64,000 nucleotides of DNA from CBFFRJ01 sp051486985 (GCF_051486985.1 NZ_JAHVDV010000001.1:124001-188000), one strand, 5' to 3'; numbered from the stretch's first letter, positions 16,543 through 26,052 are shown. Notes: generated by a model not told the origin, from the letters alone. Made by a program: numbers and translations.

Positions 16543-18396
16543 TTATTTGATATTGGCGCAGGTCAGGCAGAACGCATAACGGTTCTGTGGATCGTTAAAC
16601 GCGGCCAGTTTGTCAGTTTCGGCTTTCACCTGTACGGCTGCGCTGGCCAGCGGTGCAGGAAGATAGGCCTGCAATGCCTGCGGTAACATGGCGCGAACGG
16701 AGCCAGACATGCTGTCCATCATCCGGTCAAAGAACGAAGGTTCGTCCTCATACCACTCCACATGCCACTGTTTAAGCTTCGCCAGTTCAGCCGCTTTATT
16801 CAGCGCATCATCAAAATCACCTAATCCATCAACCAGTCCGTTTGCTTTCGCGTCCTGGCCGGTCCATACATGGCCCTGGGCGATTTTATCGATCTGCTCC
16901 GGGGTGCTGTTACGTGACTTCGCCACCAGACCGATAAAACGTTTATAGCCATTCTCAATACTGATTTGCATCATCTGTGAGACTTCTGGCGTCAGCGCTT
17001 TGGTGACACTCATGTCGGCCAGCGGCGAGGTGGCGACGCCGTCAGTGTGCACGCCAATAGCGTCAAGGCTGTTTTCCAGCGTGTTGATTACGCCGAATAT
17101 GCCAATAGATCCCGTCAGCGTGCTGGCGTTGGCCACAATGTAGTTAGCAGGGGTTGAGATCCAGTAACCCCCGGACGCAGCCATACCGCCCATGGAAACC
17201 ACCACCGGTTTACCTGCCGCTTTCGCTGCGGCCAGCTCGGCGCGAATCACTTCCGAAGCGCTTACGCTGCCGCCTGGACTGTTAACACGCAGCACAATGG
17301 CTTTCACTTTCGGATCCAGACGAGCATCGCGGATTTGTGAGGCGGTGGTATCTCCGCCCACATTGCCAGCCGTTTCCTGCCCGTCCATGATAGCCCCATT
17401 AGCAAAGATGACGGCCACCGAATCACCCACATCGCTTCGTGCTTTAAGGGGGTAATCGTAGTAGCTGATGGCACGGAAATGTTTATCTTTGTCATCCCAG
17501 CCGAACTGTTTGGTCAACGCTTTTTCAGCGTCAGCACTGGAGCCCAGCTCATCCACTAACTTGTTATTCAGCGCATATTTTGCCGTATCACCATCAACCT
17601 TGCGCAACCCATCCAGAATCGCCTGCGCGCCAGGGAAGATCTGTTGCGCAGTGACCTTACGGTTAGCGGCGACTGTATTGAGATAATTTTGCCAGAGTTC
17701 GCCAATCCAGCGACTGTCAGCCTCACGCGCCGGCGCAGACATATCGTCACGAATAAACGGCTCAACCGCCGATTTATAGGTGCCAACACGGAAGACATGG
17801 GTGGTCACTTTCAGTTTATCGAGCAGCGATTTGTAGTAGAGCCCATTGGTTGCGAAGCCATGCAGATCCACTACCCCTTGCGGAGAGAGCCAAATCTTAC
17901 TGGCGAAGCTGGCAAGGTAATACTGGCCCTGGCTGTAGTTATCACTCACCGCGTAGACAGGTTTGCCGCTGTCGCGGAATTCACGTAACGCCTTGCCGAT
18001 GTACTGCATGGAGGGTTGGTCTGCGCCGGCGAAATTTTTCAGGTCTAACACAATACCGGTGATATTGCGGTCGGCCTGCGCCTGGCGAATCGTATCGACG
18101 ACATCGAACAGTGAGTTTTCCTGTAAAGGATCTGAACCGGCCCCGAAGAACTGACGACCCAGCGTCCCCAGGCGGTTACTGGCGGTCGGTTTGTCCACCA
18201 CCACGCCGGTAATGTCCATCAGCAACGCGCCACGGCTACTATGCTCCGATTTGCTGTCACTGAACTGCATCCAGACACCCGCCACGACCAGCACCAGCAG
18301 AATGAAAATTACGTTGAGTACCAGATTGCGGATAAAATTCAGCAATCGCCAGGTCCACTTGAAAAAACCGGCAATAATGCGCCAAAGGGTTCGCAT
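16543..18396 (-). CDS. sppA: Protease IV (signal peptide peptidase, 67 kDa form)
   Basis: The product has 617 residues (E. coli 618). One N-terminal membrane anchor spans about residues 22-45 (FIRNLVLNVIFILLVLVV). Two tandem S49 domains follow. The catalytic lysine lies in the first domain (GTYKSAVEPF, near residue 208) and the nucleophilic serine in the second (MGGMAASGGYWIS, near residue 407), as in the E. coli tetramer. It digests cleaved signal peptides on the periplasmic side of the inner membrane. It is transcribed away from ydjA, from which it is separated by 162 bases. Confidence 0.96.
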   Translation of the reverse strand: MRTLWRIIAGFFKWTWRLLNFIRNLVLNVIFILLVLVVAGVWMQFSDSKSEHSSRGALLMDITGVVVDKPTASNRLGTLGRQFFGAGSDPLQENSLFDVVDTIRQAQADRNITGIVLDLKNFAGADQPSMQYIGKALREFRDSGKPVYAVSDNYSQGQYYLASFASKIWLSPQGVVDLHGFATNGLYYKSLLDKLKVTTHVFRVGTYKSAVEPFIRDDMSAPAREADSRWIGELWQNYLNTVAANRKVTAQQIFPGAQAILDGLRKVDGDTAKYALNNKLVDELGSSADAEKALTKQFGWDDKDKHFRAISYYDYPLKARSDVGDSVAVIFANGAIMDGQETAGNVGGDTTASQIRDARLDPKVKAIVLRVNSPGGSVSASEVIRAELAAAKAAGKPVVVSMGGMAASGGYWISTPANYIVANASTLTGSIGIFGVINTLENSLDAIGVHTDGVATSPLADMSVTKALTPEVSQMMQISIENGYKRFIGLVAKSRNSTPEQIDKIAQGHVWTGQDAKANGLVDGLGDFDDALNKAAELAKLKQWHVEWYEDEPSFFDRMMDSMSGSVRAMLPQALQAYLPAPLASAAVQVKAETDKLAAFNDPQNRYAFCLTCANIK

Positions 18397-18558
18397 GCTT
18401 TCTCCCTGATAAGTAAGGTCACCCGCTGCCCTGAGCGGGAAGTGTCGTTATCCTAATTACCCTGCAGCGTAATGTCAGCAGGAATCGCCGTCGGTGCTGT
18501 AACAAATTCTATGCACGTGTTAATTTTAGGAACAAAATTCACAACAGGAGCTTAACTA

Positions 18559-19110
18559 ATGGATGCACTTGAACTGCTCGTCAACCGCCGCAGTGCTTCC
18601 CGCCTGGCCGAGCCTGCGCCGGTGGGTGAACAACTGCAGAACATCCTTCGTGCAGGCATGCGCGCGCCGGACCACGGTACGCTGCAACCCTGGCAGTTTT
18701 TCCTGATTGAAGGTGAAGGCCGTGAGCGCTTTAGCCAGACGCTGGAAAAAGCGGCGGTGGATGCGGGGCTGGATGAGAAAGCGCAGGAGAAATCCCGCAC
18801 CTCACCGTTCCGCGCGCCCCTCATTATAGCCGTCGTCGCGAAATGCGTAGAGCACCATAAAGTGCCCGAATGGGAGCAGTTACTCTCTGCCGGATGTGCA
18901 GTCATGGCGATGCAGATGGCTGCGCTCGCCCAGGGGTTTAATGGAATCTGGCGTACCGGCCCGCTTACCGACAGCCCCATTGTGCGCGACGCCTTCGACT
19001 GTCGGGCGCAGGATCAAATCGTCGGTTTTCTTTATCTCGGTACCCCGCAGTTGAAAGCCGCTACCACGGTCAGCGTGCCCGATACCACCCCGTTCGTGCG
19101 TCATTTCTGA
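18559..19110 (+). CDS. ydjA: YdjA, minimal nitroreductase-family protein
   Basis: The product has 183 residues with AGGAG upstream of the ATG. The flavin-binding nitroreductase fold is shown by NRRSASRLAEPAP, RAPDHGTLQPWQF and the LGTPQLK region near the end. It is shorter than most nitroreductases, as is E. coli YdjA, an FMN dimer whose physiological substrate is unknown. It precedes selD and topB on the same strand, but 116 bases and a hairpin separate it from selD. Confidence 0.93.
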   Translation: MDALELLVNRRSASRLAEPAPVGEQLQNILRAGMRAPDHGTLQPWQFFLIEGEGRERFSQTLEKAAVDAGLDEKAQEKSRTSPFRAPLIIAVVAKCVEHHKVPEWEQLLSAGCAVMAMQMAALAQGFNGIWRTGPLTDSPIVRDAFDCRAQDQIVGFLYLGTPQLKAATTVSVPDTTPFVRHF

Positions 19111-19125
19111 ACCCACGTTGTAAAT

Positions 19126-19163
19126 CTGTCTGGATTGTGAGCGAACTGCCGCAATTCAGACAG
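19126..19163 (+). terminator. Long hairpin between ydjA and selD
   Basis: CTGTCTGGATTG (19126-19137) pairs with CAATTCAGACAG (19152-19163), a 12-base stem with one G-T pair. No U-run follows, so it may be a weak terminator or a processing site. Confidence 0.45.
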
Positions 19164-19226
19164 TCTCGCTTACCACAATGTACTTTGAGCGTTACCATAG
19201 CCGGATTGTCCTGACAGGAGATGTCC

Positions 19227-20270
19227 ATGAACGAAAACGGTATTCGTCTGACCCAGTACAGCCACGGAGCAGGTTGTGGCTGTAAAATTTCCCCCAGGGT
19301 GCTTGATACCATTCTGCACAGTGAACAGGCGAAGTTTCTCGACCCGAATCTGCTTGTGGGTAACGAAACCCGCGATGACGCCGCCGTCTACGATTTAGGT
19401 AATGGCACCTGTGTTATCAGCACCACCGACTTTTTTATGCCAATCGTTGATAACCCCTTTGATTTTGGTCGCATTGCGGCGACCAACGCCATCAGCGATA
19501 TTTTCGCCATGGGCGGAAAACCGGTTATGGCGATTGCCATTCTGGGCTGGCCTGTTAACACGCTGGCCCCGGAAATTGCCCGTCAGGTGATTGAAGGTGG
19601 GCGTCATGCCTGTCAGCTGGCCGGTATTGCGCTGGCGGGCGGTCACTCTATCGACGCACCAGAACCTATTTTTGGCCTGGCGGTGACCGGCGTTGTACCC
19701 ACCGAGCGGGTGAAGAAAAACAGTACCGCGCAGGCAGGTTGCCAGCTTTTCCTGACCAAACCATTAGGCATTGGCGTGCTCACTACGGCGGAGAAAAAGT
19801 CGTTGCTCAAGCCTGAACATCAGGGACTTGCTACCGAGGTCATGTGCCAGATGAACCTCGCGGGCGCAGCGTTCGCGGGTATTGAAGGGGTCAAAGCCAT
19901 GACCGACGTGACGGGCTTTGGGCTGTTGGGCCATCTCAGTGAGATGTGTCAGGGCGCGGGCGTCCAGGCGCAGGTGTGGTATCAGGAGGTACCTAAGCTG
20001 CCGGGCGTGGAAGAGTACATCGCGCTTGGGGCGGTGCCGGGAGGCACGCAACGTAACTTCGCCAGTTACGGTCATTTGATGGGAGAGATGCCGACTGCGG
20101 TCCGGGATCTGTTATGCGATCCCCAGACGTCCGGTGGTCTGCTACTGGCCGTGACCCCGGATGCGGTAAATGAGGTTCTCGCCACTGGCGCAGAATGTGG
20201 CGTTACCCTCACGCAGGTAGGTGAGCTGGTCAGCGCCCGTGCCGGTCGTCCGATGATTGAGATCCGTTAA
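19227..20270 (+). CDS. selD: Selenide, water dikinase (selenophosphate synthetase)
   Basis: The product has 347 residues from ATG 19227. The ATG two codons earlier sits immediately on the AGGAG, so the later start with six-base spacing is preferred, giving the E. coli length. The active site GAGCGCKIS carries cysteine (not selenocysteine) near residue 17 and lysine near residue 20. Metal and ATP motifs include GNETRDDAAV and TDVTGFGLLGHL. It makes selenophosphate from selenide and ATP for SelA and tRNA modification. It is followed by topB after only 4 bases. Confidence 0.97.
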   Translation: MNENGIRLTQYSHGAGCGCKISPRVLDTILHSEQAKFLDPNLLVGNETRDDAAVYDLGNGTCVISTTDFFMPIVDNPFDFGRIAATNAISDIFAMGGKPVMAIAILGWPVNTLAPEIARQVIEGGRHACQLAGIALAGGHSIDAPEPIFGLAVTGVVPTERVKKNSTAQAGCQLFLTKPLGIGVLTTAEKKSLLKPEHQGLATEVMCQMNLAGAAFAGIEGVKAMTDVTGFGLLGHLSEMCQGAGVQAQVWYQEVPKLPGVEEYIALGAVPGGTQRNFASYGHLMGEMPTAVRDLLCDPQTSGGLLLAVTPDAVNEVLATGAECGVTLTQVGELVSARAGRPMIEIR

Positions 20271-20274
20271 ACCG

Positions 20275-22221
20275 ATGCGGTTGTTTATTGCAGAAAAACC
20301 GAGTCTTGGCCGTGCCATTGCCGATGTGCTGCCTAAGCCCCATCGCAAAGGCGACGGCTATATTGAGTGCGGAAATGGGCAGGTCGTGACCTGGTGCATT
20401 GGCCACCTGCTCGAACAGGCGCAGCCGGATGTCTATGACAGCCGCTACGCCCGCTGGAATCTCGCGGATTTGCCCATCGTGCCGGAAAAATGGCGTCTTC
20501 AGCCCCGACCTTCGGTGACGAAGCAGATTAACGTCATTAAGCGTCTGCTGGCTGAGGCCACGGAAGTGGTTCACGCAGGCGATCCGGACAGGGAAGGGCA
20601 ACTGCTGGTGGACGAGGTAATTGATTATCTTGATCTTCCGCCCGCAAAACGTCAGCAGGTGCAGCGCTGCCTGATAAACGATCTTAACCCGCAGGCCGTT
20701 GAGCGCGCGATATCTCGCTTACGTTCCAACAGTGAGTTCGTGCCGCTATGCGTTTCTGCCCTGGCCCGCGCCCGCGCGGACTGGTTGTATGGCATTAATA
20801 TGACCCGCGCTTACACGCTCCTGGGACGTAATGCCGGTTATCAGGGGGTGTTATCCGTGGGGCGCGTCCAGACGCCATTGCTTGGCCTTGTGGTACGGCG
20901 CGACGAAGAGATAGAAAACTTCGTGGCGAAGGATTTCTTTGAGGTCAAAGCCCATATCGTTACGCCTGCCGGAGAGCGCTTTACCGCGCTCTGGCAGCCC
21001 AGTGAAGCCTGCGAGCCGTATCAGGATGAAGAGGGCCGTCTGCTTCATCGCCCACTTGCCGATCATGTGGTTAATCGCATTGCCGGGCAGCCTGCCCGGG
21101 TCACCGGATATAATGATAAACGGGAATCAGAACCGGCACCGCTGCCGTTTTCACTCTCGGCATTACAGATTGAAGCTGCCAAACGCTATGGGCTCAGTGC
21201 GCAAAACGTCCTGGATATCTGTCAGAAACTGTATGAAACCCACAAGCTGATTACCTACCCGCGATCGGACTGCCGCTACTTGCCAGAAGAACACTATGCC
21301 GGGCGCCATGCGGTGATGAATGCGATAAGCGTACATGCCCAGGGCTTACTGCCGCAGCCTGTCGTTAACCCGGATTTGCGCAACCGAAGCTGGGACGACA
21401 AAAAGGTCGATGCCCACCATGCGATTATCCCGACCGCACGGGCATCAAAGGTCAATCTGACCCACAGCGAAGCCGATGTTTATAACCTCATCGCTCGCCA
21501 GTATCTCTTGCAGTTCTGCCCTGATGCCGTCTTCCGCAAATGCCAGATTGATCTGGATATCGCTAACGGTAAGTTCATTGCTAAGGCGCGTTTTCTGGCA
21601 GAGGCGGGCTGGCGTGCTTTGCTGGGCGGCAAAGAGCGTGATGAAGAGAACGACGGGACGCCGCTGCCGGTGGTCGCCAAAGGCGATGAACTGCTATGTG
21701 AGAAGGGGGAGGTGGTTGAGCGTCAAACCCAGCCGCCGCGCCATTTCACAGATGCCACTTTGCTCTCGGCAATGACCGGGATTGCGCGTTTCGTGCAGGA
21801 TAAAGAGCTGAAGAAAATCCTGCGCGCCACGGACGGTCTCGGAACGGAAGCAACCCGTGCCGGCATCATTGAGTTGTTGTTTAAGCGTGGTTTTCTTAAT
21901 AAGAAAGGGCGTTACATCCTCTCAACCGATGCGGGAAGAGCGCTAATACACTCGCTACCTGAGATGGCGGCCAGGCCCGACATGACCGCACACTGGGAGT
22001 CGGTACTCACGCAAATCAGTGAAAAGCAGTGCCGGTATCAGGATTTTATGCAGCCGCTGGTTGGCACATTGCACGAGCTTATTCAGCAGGCGCGTAACAC
22101 CCCAGCGCAACGTTTCAAGGGGATAGTGGCCCCAGGCGGCGGGAAGAAAAGGGCCGCCGGCAAGCGTACCGGGCGAAAATCTCGTGGAGATGACACCCCG
22201 GCGCCATCGCCTGCTGGGTGA
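20275..22221 (+). CDS. topB: DNA topoisomerase III
   Basis: The product has 648 residues starting MRLFIAEKPSLGRAIADVL at 20275; the six codons upstream overlap selD. This is a type IA topoisomerase. It has a TOPRIM domain at the N-terminus with the acidic DPDREGQLL motif near residue 103, and the catalytic tyrosine in KLITYPRSDCRYLP near residue 328. The C-terminal tail is basic (GGGKKRAAGKRTGRKSRG), as expected for DNA binding. It decatenates replication intermediates. It is co-transcribed with selD. Confidence 0.96.
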   Translation: MRLFIAEKPSLGRAIADVLPKPHRKGDGYIECGNGQVVTWCIGHLLEQAQPDVYDSRYARWNLADLPIVPEKWRLQPRPSVTKQINVIKRLLAEATEVVHAGDPDREGQLLVDEVIDYLDLPPAKRQQVQRCLINDLNPQAVERAISRLRSNSEFVPLCVSALARARADWLYGINMTRAYTLLGRNAGYQGVLSVGRVQTPLLGLVVRRDEEIENFVAKDFFEVKAHIVTPAGERFTALWQPSEACEPYQDEEGRLLHRPLADHVVNRIAGQPARVTGYNDKRESEPAPLPFSLSALQIEAAKRYGLSAQNVLDICQKLYETHKLITYPRSDCRYLPEEHYAGRHAVMNAISVHAQGLLPQPVVNPDLRNRSWDDKKVDAHHAIIPTARASKVNLTHSEADVYNLIARQYLLQFCPDAVFRKCQIDLDIANGKFIAKARFLAEAGWRALLGGKERDEENDGTPLPVVAKGDELLCEKGEVVERQTQPPRHFTDATLLSAMTGIARFVQDKELKKILRATDGLGTEATRAGIIELLFKRGFLNKKGRYILSTDAGRALIHSLPEMAARPDMTAHWESVLTQISEKQCRYQDFMQPLVGTLHELIQQARNTPAQRFKGIVAPGGGKKRAAGKRTGRKSRGDDTPAPSPAG

Positions 22222-22282
22222 TGCGGATGTGGCGTTCACTTCCGTGGAATTGCCCAAAAATGGCGTAAAATTGCCCAATTTG

Positions 22283-22311
22283 CAGGAAGACGTGATCCTT
22301 GCGTCTTCCTG
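22283..22311 (+). terminator. Hairpin downstream of topB
   Basis: CAGGAAGACG (22283-22292) pairs perfectly with CGTCTTCCTG (22302-22311). There is no clear U-tract, although A-rich sequence follows. It is a possible selD-topB 3' end. Confidence 0.5.
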
Positions 22312-22372
22312 TCACTAAAAAACAGGATTATGATGCGCGCGAACACAGACCATTTAGTAGCAGGACTGGAAA

Positions 22373-22546
22373 ATGAGCGAGCAAAAACCCGTAGAAAATA
22401 GCGTAGTAAAAATCCCCACCACGTTGCGCAACGCACGAGCCGAAAGTCACGACAGGCTCTTTAACGAACTCACCGCCGATGAGCAAATCGCCATCATTCT
22501 TAAACGCCATCGGGAAATCGTCTCCTCGCTGGTTGCGCGAGCGTGA
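22373..22546 (+). CDS. Small hydrophilic protein of unknown function
   Basis: A 57-codon frame begins MSEQKPVENSVVKIPTTLRN and ends IVSSLVARA. GGA lies seven bases before the ATG. It is charged and helical in its second half (DEQIAIILKRHREIVSS), with no cysteine and no membrane segment. It lies 61 bases after the hairpin downstream of topB, and its stop runs into the gdhA terminator. I do not recognise a family. The reading frame looks coding by composition but could be spurious. Confidence 0.5.
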   Translation: MSEQKPVENSVVKIPTTLRNARAESHDRLFNELTADEQIAIILKRHREIVSSLVARA

Positions 22547-22549
22547 AAT

Positions 22550-22582
22550 AAAAAGGCCCGGTGCGCAATGCACACCAGGCCT
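22550..22582 (-). terminator. gdhA terminator
   Basis: On the minus strand AGGCCTGGTGTGC pairs, with two mismatches, with GCGCACCGGGCCT. TTTTT follows at 22550-22554. It begins about 45 bases after the gdhA stop. Confidence 0.75.
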
Positions 22583-22626
22583 GATATTGTCTGGCCGGGA
22601 AGCGTCGAGCCACCCGGCTTAAATAG

Positions 22627-23970
22627 TTAAATCAGCCCCTGACCAATCATCGCATCGGCCACTTTCACGAAGCCGGCCACGTTTGCGCCCTGAACGTAGT
22701 TCGTCTGTTTCGCTTCGCCACCGTACTCCACGCAGGAATGATGAATATCCAGCATGATGTGGTGCAGACGCGCATCCACTTTTTCCGCTTTCCAGCCAAA
22801 ACGGGCGGCATTTTGCGCCATTTCGAGGCCGGATGTGGCGACACCACCAGCGTTCGCTGCCTTACCCGGTGCGAAGAGAACACCGGCCTCCAGGAACAGA
22901 TCGGTCGCGGCGATGGTGGTTGGCATGTTCGCCCCTTCGGCAACCGCTTTTACGCCGTTGGCGATAAGCTGACGGGCCGCCTCCTCATCGAGCTCATTTT
23001 GCGTTGCGCACGGCAGCGCAACGTCAACCGGAACGGACCACGGCTGCTGGCCTTCAAGATAGTGCAGGCCAAATTCCCGGGCGTAATCTGCTACGCGACC
23101 GTGCTGCTGTTCTTTAATCTCAATCAGGCGTGCCAGCTTCTCTTTAGTAAAGCCGGCTTCATCGACCACTGTACCGTTGGAGTCGGAGGCGGTAATCACG
23201 CGTGCCCCCAGTTCCAGCGCTTTTTCAATAGCATATTGTGCCACGTTACCGGAACCGGAAACCGCAACACGCAGGCCTTCAAAACTCAGACCGTGGCGTT
23301 TTAACATCGCTTCGGTGAAGTAGACCAGGCCATAGCCGGTGGCTTCCGGGCGAATCAGGCTGCCGCCGAAAGAGAGCCCCTTACCGGTGAAGACACAGGC
23401 TGTGTTGTTAGACAGCTTTTTCATCATGCCGGCCATAAAGCCAACTTCACGCGCACCAACGCCCATGTCACCTGCGGGCACGTCAGTATCCGCGCCAAGA
23501 TGGCGGTAGAGTTCCGTCATCAGAGACTGACAGAAGCGCATCACCTCAGCATCACTTTTCCCTTTTGGATCGAAATCACTTCCGCCTTTACCACCGCCCA
23601 TTGGCAGGGTGGTCAGGGCATTTTTAAAGGTTTGTTCGAAGCCGAGGAATTTAAGAATAGAAAGGTTAACGGAGGGATGGAAGCGCATGCCACCTTTGTA
23701 AGGGCCAATGGCGGAGCTGAACTGGACACGCCATGCACGGTTAACCTGCACCTGATTTTTATCATCTACCCACACTACGCGAAACTGGATCACACGCTCA
23801 GGCTCTACCAGTCTCTCCAGCAGGGAGAGCTGTCGGTAACGCGGGTTTTGATCAAGGAAAGGCCACAGAGTGGTCATGACTTCACGAACGGCTTGAGCGA
23901 ATTCGGTCTGGTGCGGATCGCGCTTTTGAACGTGGGAAAGGAACGATTCAAGAGTGCATGTCTGTTCCAT
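22627..23970 (-). CDS. gdhA: NADP-specific glutamate dehydrogenase
   Basis: At 447 residues this matches E. coli GdhA. The active-site segment LPMGGGKGGSDFDPKGKSD carries the catalytic lysine near residue 128. VPAGDMGVGAREVG and the Rossmann motif VAVSGSGNVAQYA follow. It aminates 2-oxoglutarate with ammonium and NADPH and is used when ammonium and energy are plentiful. It is a single-gene unit. The 237 bases upstream (23971-24207) hold the gdhA and ynjH promoters, which I could not resolve. Confidence 0.97.
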   Translation of the reverse strand: MEQTCTLESFLSHVQKRDPHQTEFAQAVREVMTTLWPFLDQNPRYRQLSLLERLVEPERVIQFRVVWVDDKNQVQVNRAWRVQFSSAIGPYKGGMRFHPSVNLSILKFLGFEQTFKNALTTLPMGGGKGGSDFDPKGKSDAEVMRFCQSLMTELYRHLGADTDVPAGDMGVGAREVGFMAGMMKKLSNNTACVFTGKGLSFGGSLIRPEATGYGLVYFTEAMLKRHGLSFEGLRVAVSGSGNVAQYAIEKALELGARVITASDSNGTVVDEAGFTKEKLARLIEIKEQQHGRVADYAREFGLHYLEGQQPWSVPVDVALPCATQNELDEEAARQLIANGVKAVAEGANMPTTIAATDLFLEAGVLFAPGKAANAGGVATSGLEMAQNAARFGWKAEKVDARLHHIMLDIHHSCVEYGGEAKQTNYVQGANVAGFVKVADAMIGQGLI

Positions 23971-24207
23971 AGATATAAGAGCCTCTTATGTCAGATGTCG
24001 GATGTTATGTTTTTTATAGCTGCCAAAATTTCAGCGTTTTTCGACTATAACATCTGCAATATGACGTTAAGCAAGCAAAAATCCGCCTATGTGACGAAAT
24101 TAATGAAAGGTCGAGGGTCATAATTAAAAGCGATGACAGAAGAAATAGCTGCTTTGAAATAGAGATCCGTTATAGTTATTAAAGAATCAATTCAGGAAGA
24201 AAATATC

Positions 24208-24492
24208 ATGAAGCCAATGCAGTGGGTGATAAGTGGTTTATTAATAATCGCATCCTTTGGCGTGCAGGCTGAACGACGTCTCTCACCGGATGTGGAAGTC
24301 AACGTTCCGCCCCAGGTGTTCAGCTCGGGCGGTCAACAGAATGCTCAGCCCTGTAATCAGTGCTGTATTTATGAGGGGCAAACCTATTCTGAAGGTGCGG
24401 TCATCAAAACCGAAGGCATATTGCTGCAATGCCAGCGTGATGAACGCACTATCTCAACTAATCCTTTGGTCTGGCGGCGTGTAAAACCTTAA
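24208..24492 (+). CDS. ynjH: YnjH, DUF1496 secreted small protein
   Basis: The product has 94 residues. A signal peptide MKPMQWVISGLLIIASFGVQA is cleaved before ERRLS. The mature part is short and has a CNQCC cluster near residue 49, plus another cysteine in LLQCQRD, so it is probably disulfide-bonded in the periplasm. It matches the DUF1496 protein YnjH of E. coli in position (next to gdhA) and features. Its function is unknown. Its 3' end overlaps convergent nudG by 35 bases. Confidence 0.88.
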   Translation: MKPMQWVISGLLIIASFGVQAERRLSPDVEVNVPPQVFSSGGQQNAQPCNQCCIYEGQTYSEGAVIKTEGILLQCQRDERTISTNPLVWRRVKP

Positions 24493-24868
24493 ATGCCTCA
24501 AGCAGGGGGATATCTGCCGGAGCCAGGGGCCAGTTGCGCGCCTCATCCGGTGAGCACCAGACCAGCGCGGCGTGATGATGACGGGTGAGGGTGCCGGTAA
24601 AGACCGGCACGTGCCAGGCATGCAGAGTAATGATGCGCCCGGAAACCTCACGCTGGTGGCTTGCAATATAATCACCAACGGTGGCCTCAATACCCAGCTC
24701 TTCACCTAGCTCGCGAACCAGCGCCTGCGGCTGCGTTTCACCGGGCTCTACTTTACCGCCGGCAAATTCCCATAAGCCTGGCTGATCGCCCTGTTCAGGG
24801 CGCTGTGCCAGCAGAATGCTGCCGTCACGCTCAATGATTGCGGCGACGACGTCGATTGTCTTTAGCAT
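24458..24868 (-). CDS. nudG: NudG, Nudix CTP/5-methyl-dCTP pyrophosphohydrolase
   Basis: The product has 136 residues. The Nudix box is complete: GGKVEPGETQPQALVRELGE, continuing EELGI, near residues 38-60. The N-terminus MLKTIDVVAAIIERDG and the block GLWEFAGG match E. coli NudG. It hydrolyses pyrimidine and oxidised nucleoside triphosphates, cleaning the nucleotide pool. Its start overlaps the end of ynjE by 7 bases, so the two are likely translationally coupled. Its end overlaps ynjH on the other strand. Confidence 0.93.
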   Translation of the reverse strand: MLKTIDVVAAIIERDGSILLAQRPEQGDQPGLWEFAGGKVEPGETQPQALVRELGEELGIEATVGDYIASHQREVSGRIITLHAWHVPVFTGTLTRHHHAALVWCSPDEARNWPLAPADIPLLEAFKVLHAARPKD

Positions 24869-26052
24869 GTTGCTCCGTTTTTATTCTTTTGACTCCACTC
24901 GTACCAGCCGCCGTCATATACGGCGATACGCGACCAGCCCATCGCGCGGGCACATAAAAACGCCAGCGAGGCCCGCCAGCCAGTGCCACAATAAAAGGCG
25001 ACGTGCTGATCGGAGGTGATGTGATAAGCCGCCCACATGGCGGTTATTTCCTCTGCGCTTCGCAATGTGCCATCCGGGTTTAAAAAATCGCCCATGCCAT
25101 CTTTGCCCTCTCCCGCGTGTCCCCAGCGGGCGCCGGGAATGTCCCCTTTTTCTGCGATGTAATCATAGCCGCTGATCTGCCCGGTATGCTCCTGCCAGCT
25201 TCTGACGCTCACCAGCGAGGCATCCTGACGATGTAAGAGCGCTCGCGCCTGCGCCATTGTCACCATCAGTTGCGGACACCGCGGCACGCCCAGAGCAGCG
25301 TCAAGGTTATGGCTGGTAGTCATGGGGGGTACGGTTGCCCGAGGAAACGCCTGCGCAAATGCGTCTCCTTCAAGCAATCGCACGTCGGCCACGCCAGCAT
25401 ACAGCAGGATCTGCGCCGCGCGCGCCGCCGCCAGCAGATGGCGGCTATAGAGTATCACGGTAGTATCACCGCCAATGCCGTGACGGGTGAGCACCCTGGA
25501 AAGTTGGTTCGCTGGCACGACGTTCCAGAAAGGCCCGCCTTCAAGTTTGCCAATATCAAGACAGGCAGCCCCGGGAATGTGAGCATGACGTGGTAACGGC
25601 GTTCCATCCGAGATTATCTCCAGCACCCGCCACGCGCCAGCGGGTCTCTCTGCTACAGGTTTGCCCTGCAAAAGCTGGTGGAGCCACTGGGGGCAGGGGC
25701 GTTGCGCAAAGCCTGGCAATCGGCGAAGGCGGGCCGGATCGGTGAGGGCGTCAGCGAGCGTTGACACGGCCTGAAATCCGATTCTGCGAAGACGATAACT
25801 GAGCGCGTGATGCTCACCACCATAGAGCGCCAGTGGCATCGCAGGAGTGAGCGCATGCCTGCTGAGCCAGCCACTTAAAACCTCATCATCCATTATATCA
25901 AGCCAGCGCGTGGCAAGGTTAAGGGCGCCGGGTTCATGACCTGAGGTACCGTGTACCTCATCAGGCCAGCCGTTAAAAATGGCGGCCGGGCGAGTGTCGA
26001 TAATGGCCCCGTGCTGCTGCTGAATCTGTAAACAGGTAAGGAAGTGCTGCAT
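24862..26052 (-). CDS. ynjE: YnjE-like multi-domain rhodanese without signal peptide
   Basis: The product has 396 residues from ATG 26052. Three rhodanese-like domains are recognisable: an inactive N-terminal one (AIIDTRPAAIFNGWPDEVHG), a middle one (GGDTTVILYSRHLLAAARAA) and an active C-terminal one with the persulfide loop FYCGTGWRAS, cysteine near residue 360. E. coli YnjE has the same order but begins with a cleaved export signal and is about 40 residues longer. Here the start abuts xthA and no in-frame upstream start exists, so the protein should be cytoplasmic. It forms a run with xthA upstream and nudG downstream. Confidence 0.85.
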   Translation of the reverse strand: MQHFLTCLQIQQQHGAIIDTRPAAIFNGWPDEVHGTSGHEPGALNLATRWLDIMDDEVLSGWLSRHALTPAMPLALYGGEHHALSYRLRRIGFQAVSTLADALTDPARLRRLPGFAQRPCPQWLHQLLQGKPVAERPAGAWRVLEIISDGTPLPRHAHIPGAACLDIGKLEGGPFWNVVPANQLSRVLTRHGIGGDTTVILYSRHLLAAARAAQILLYAGVADVRLLEGDAFAQAFPRATVPPMTTSHNLDAALGVPRCPQLMVTMAQARALLHRQDASLVSVRSWQEHTGQISGYDYIAEKGDIPGARWGHAGEGKDGMGDFLNPDGTLRSAEEITAMWAAYHITSDQHVAFYCGTGWRASLAFLCARAMGWSRIAVYDGGWYEWSQKNKNGATC

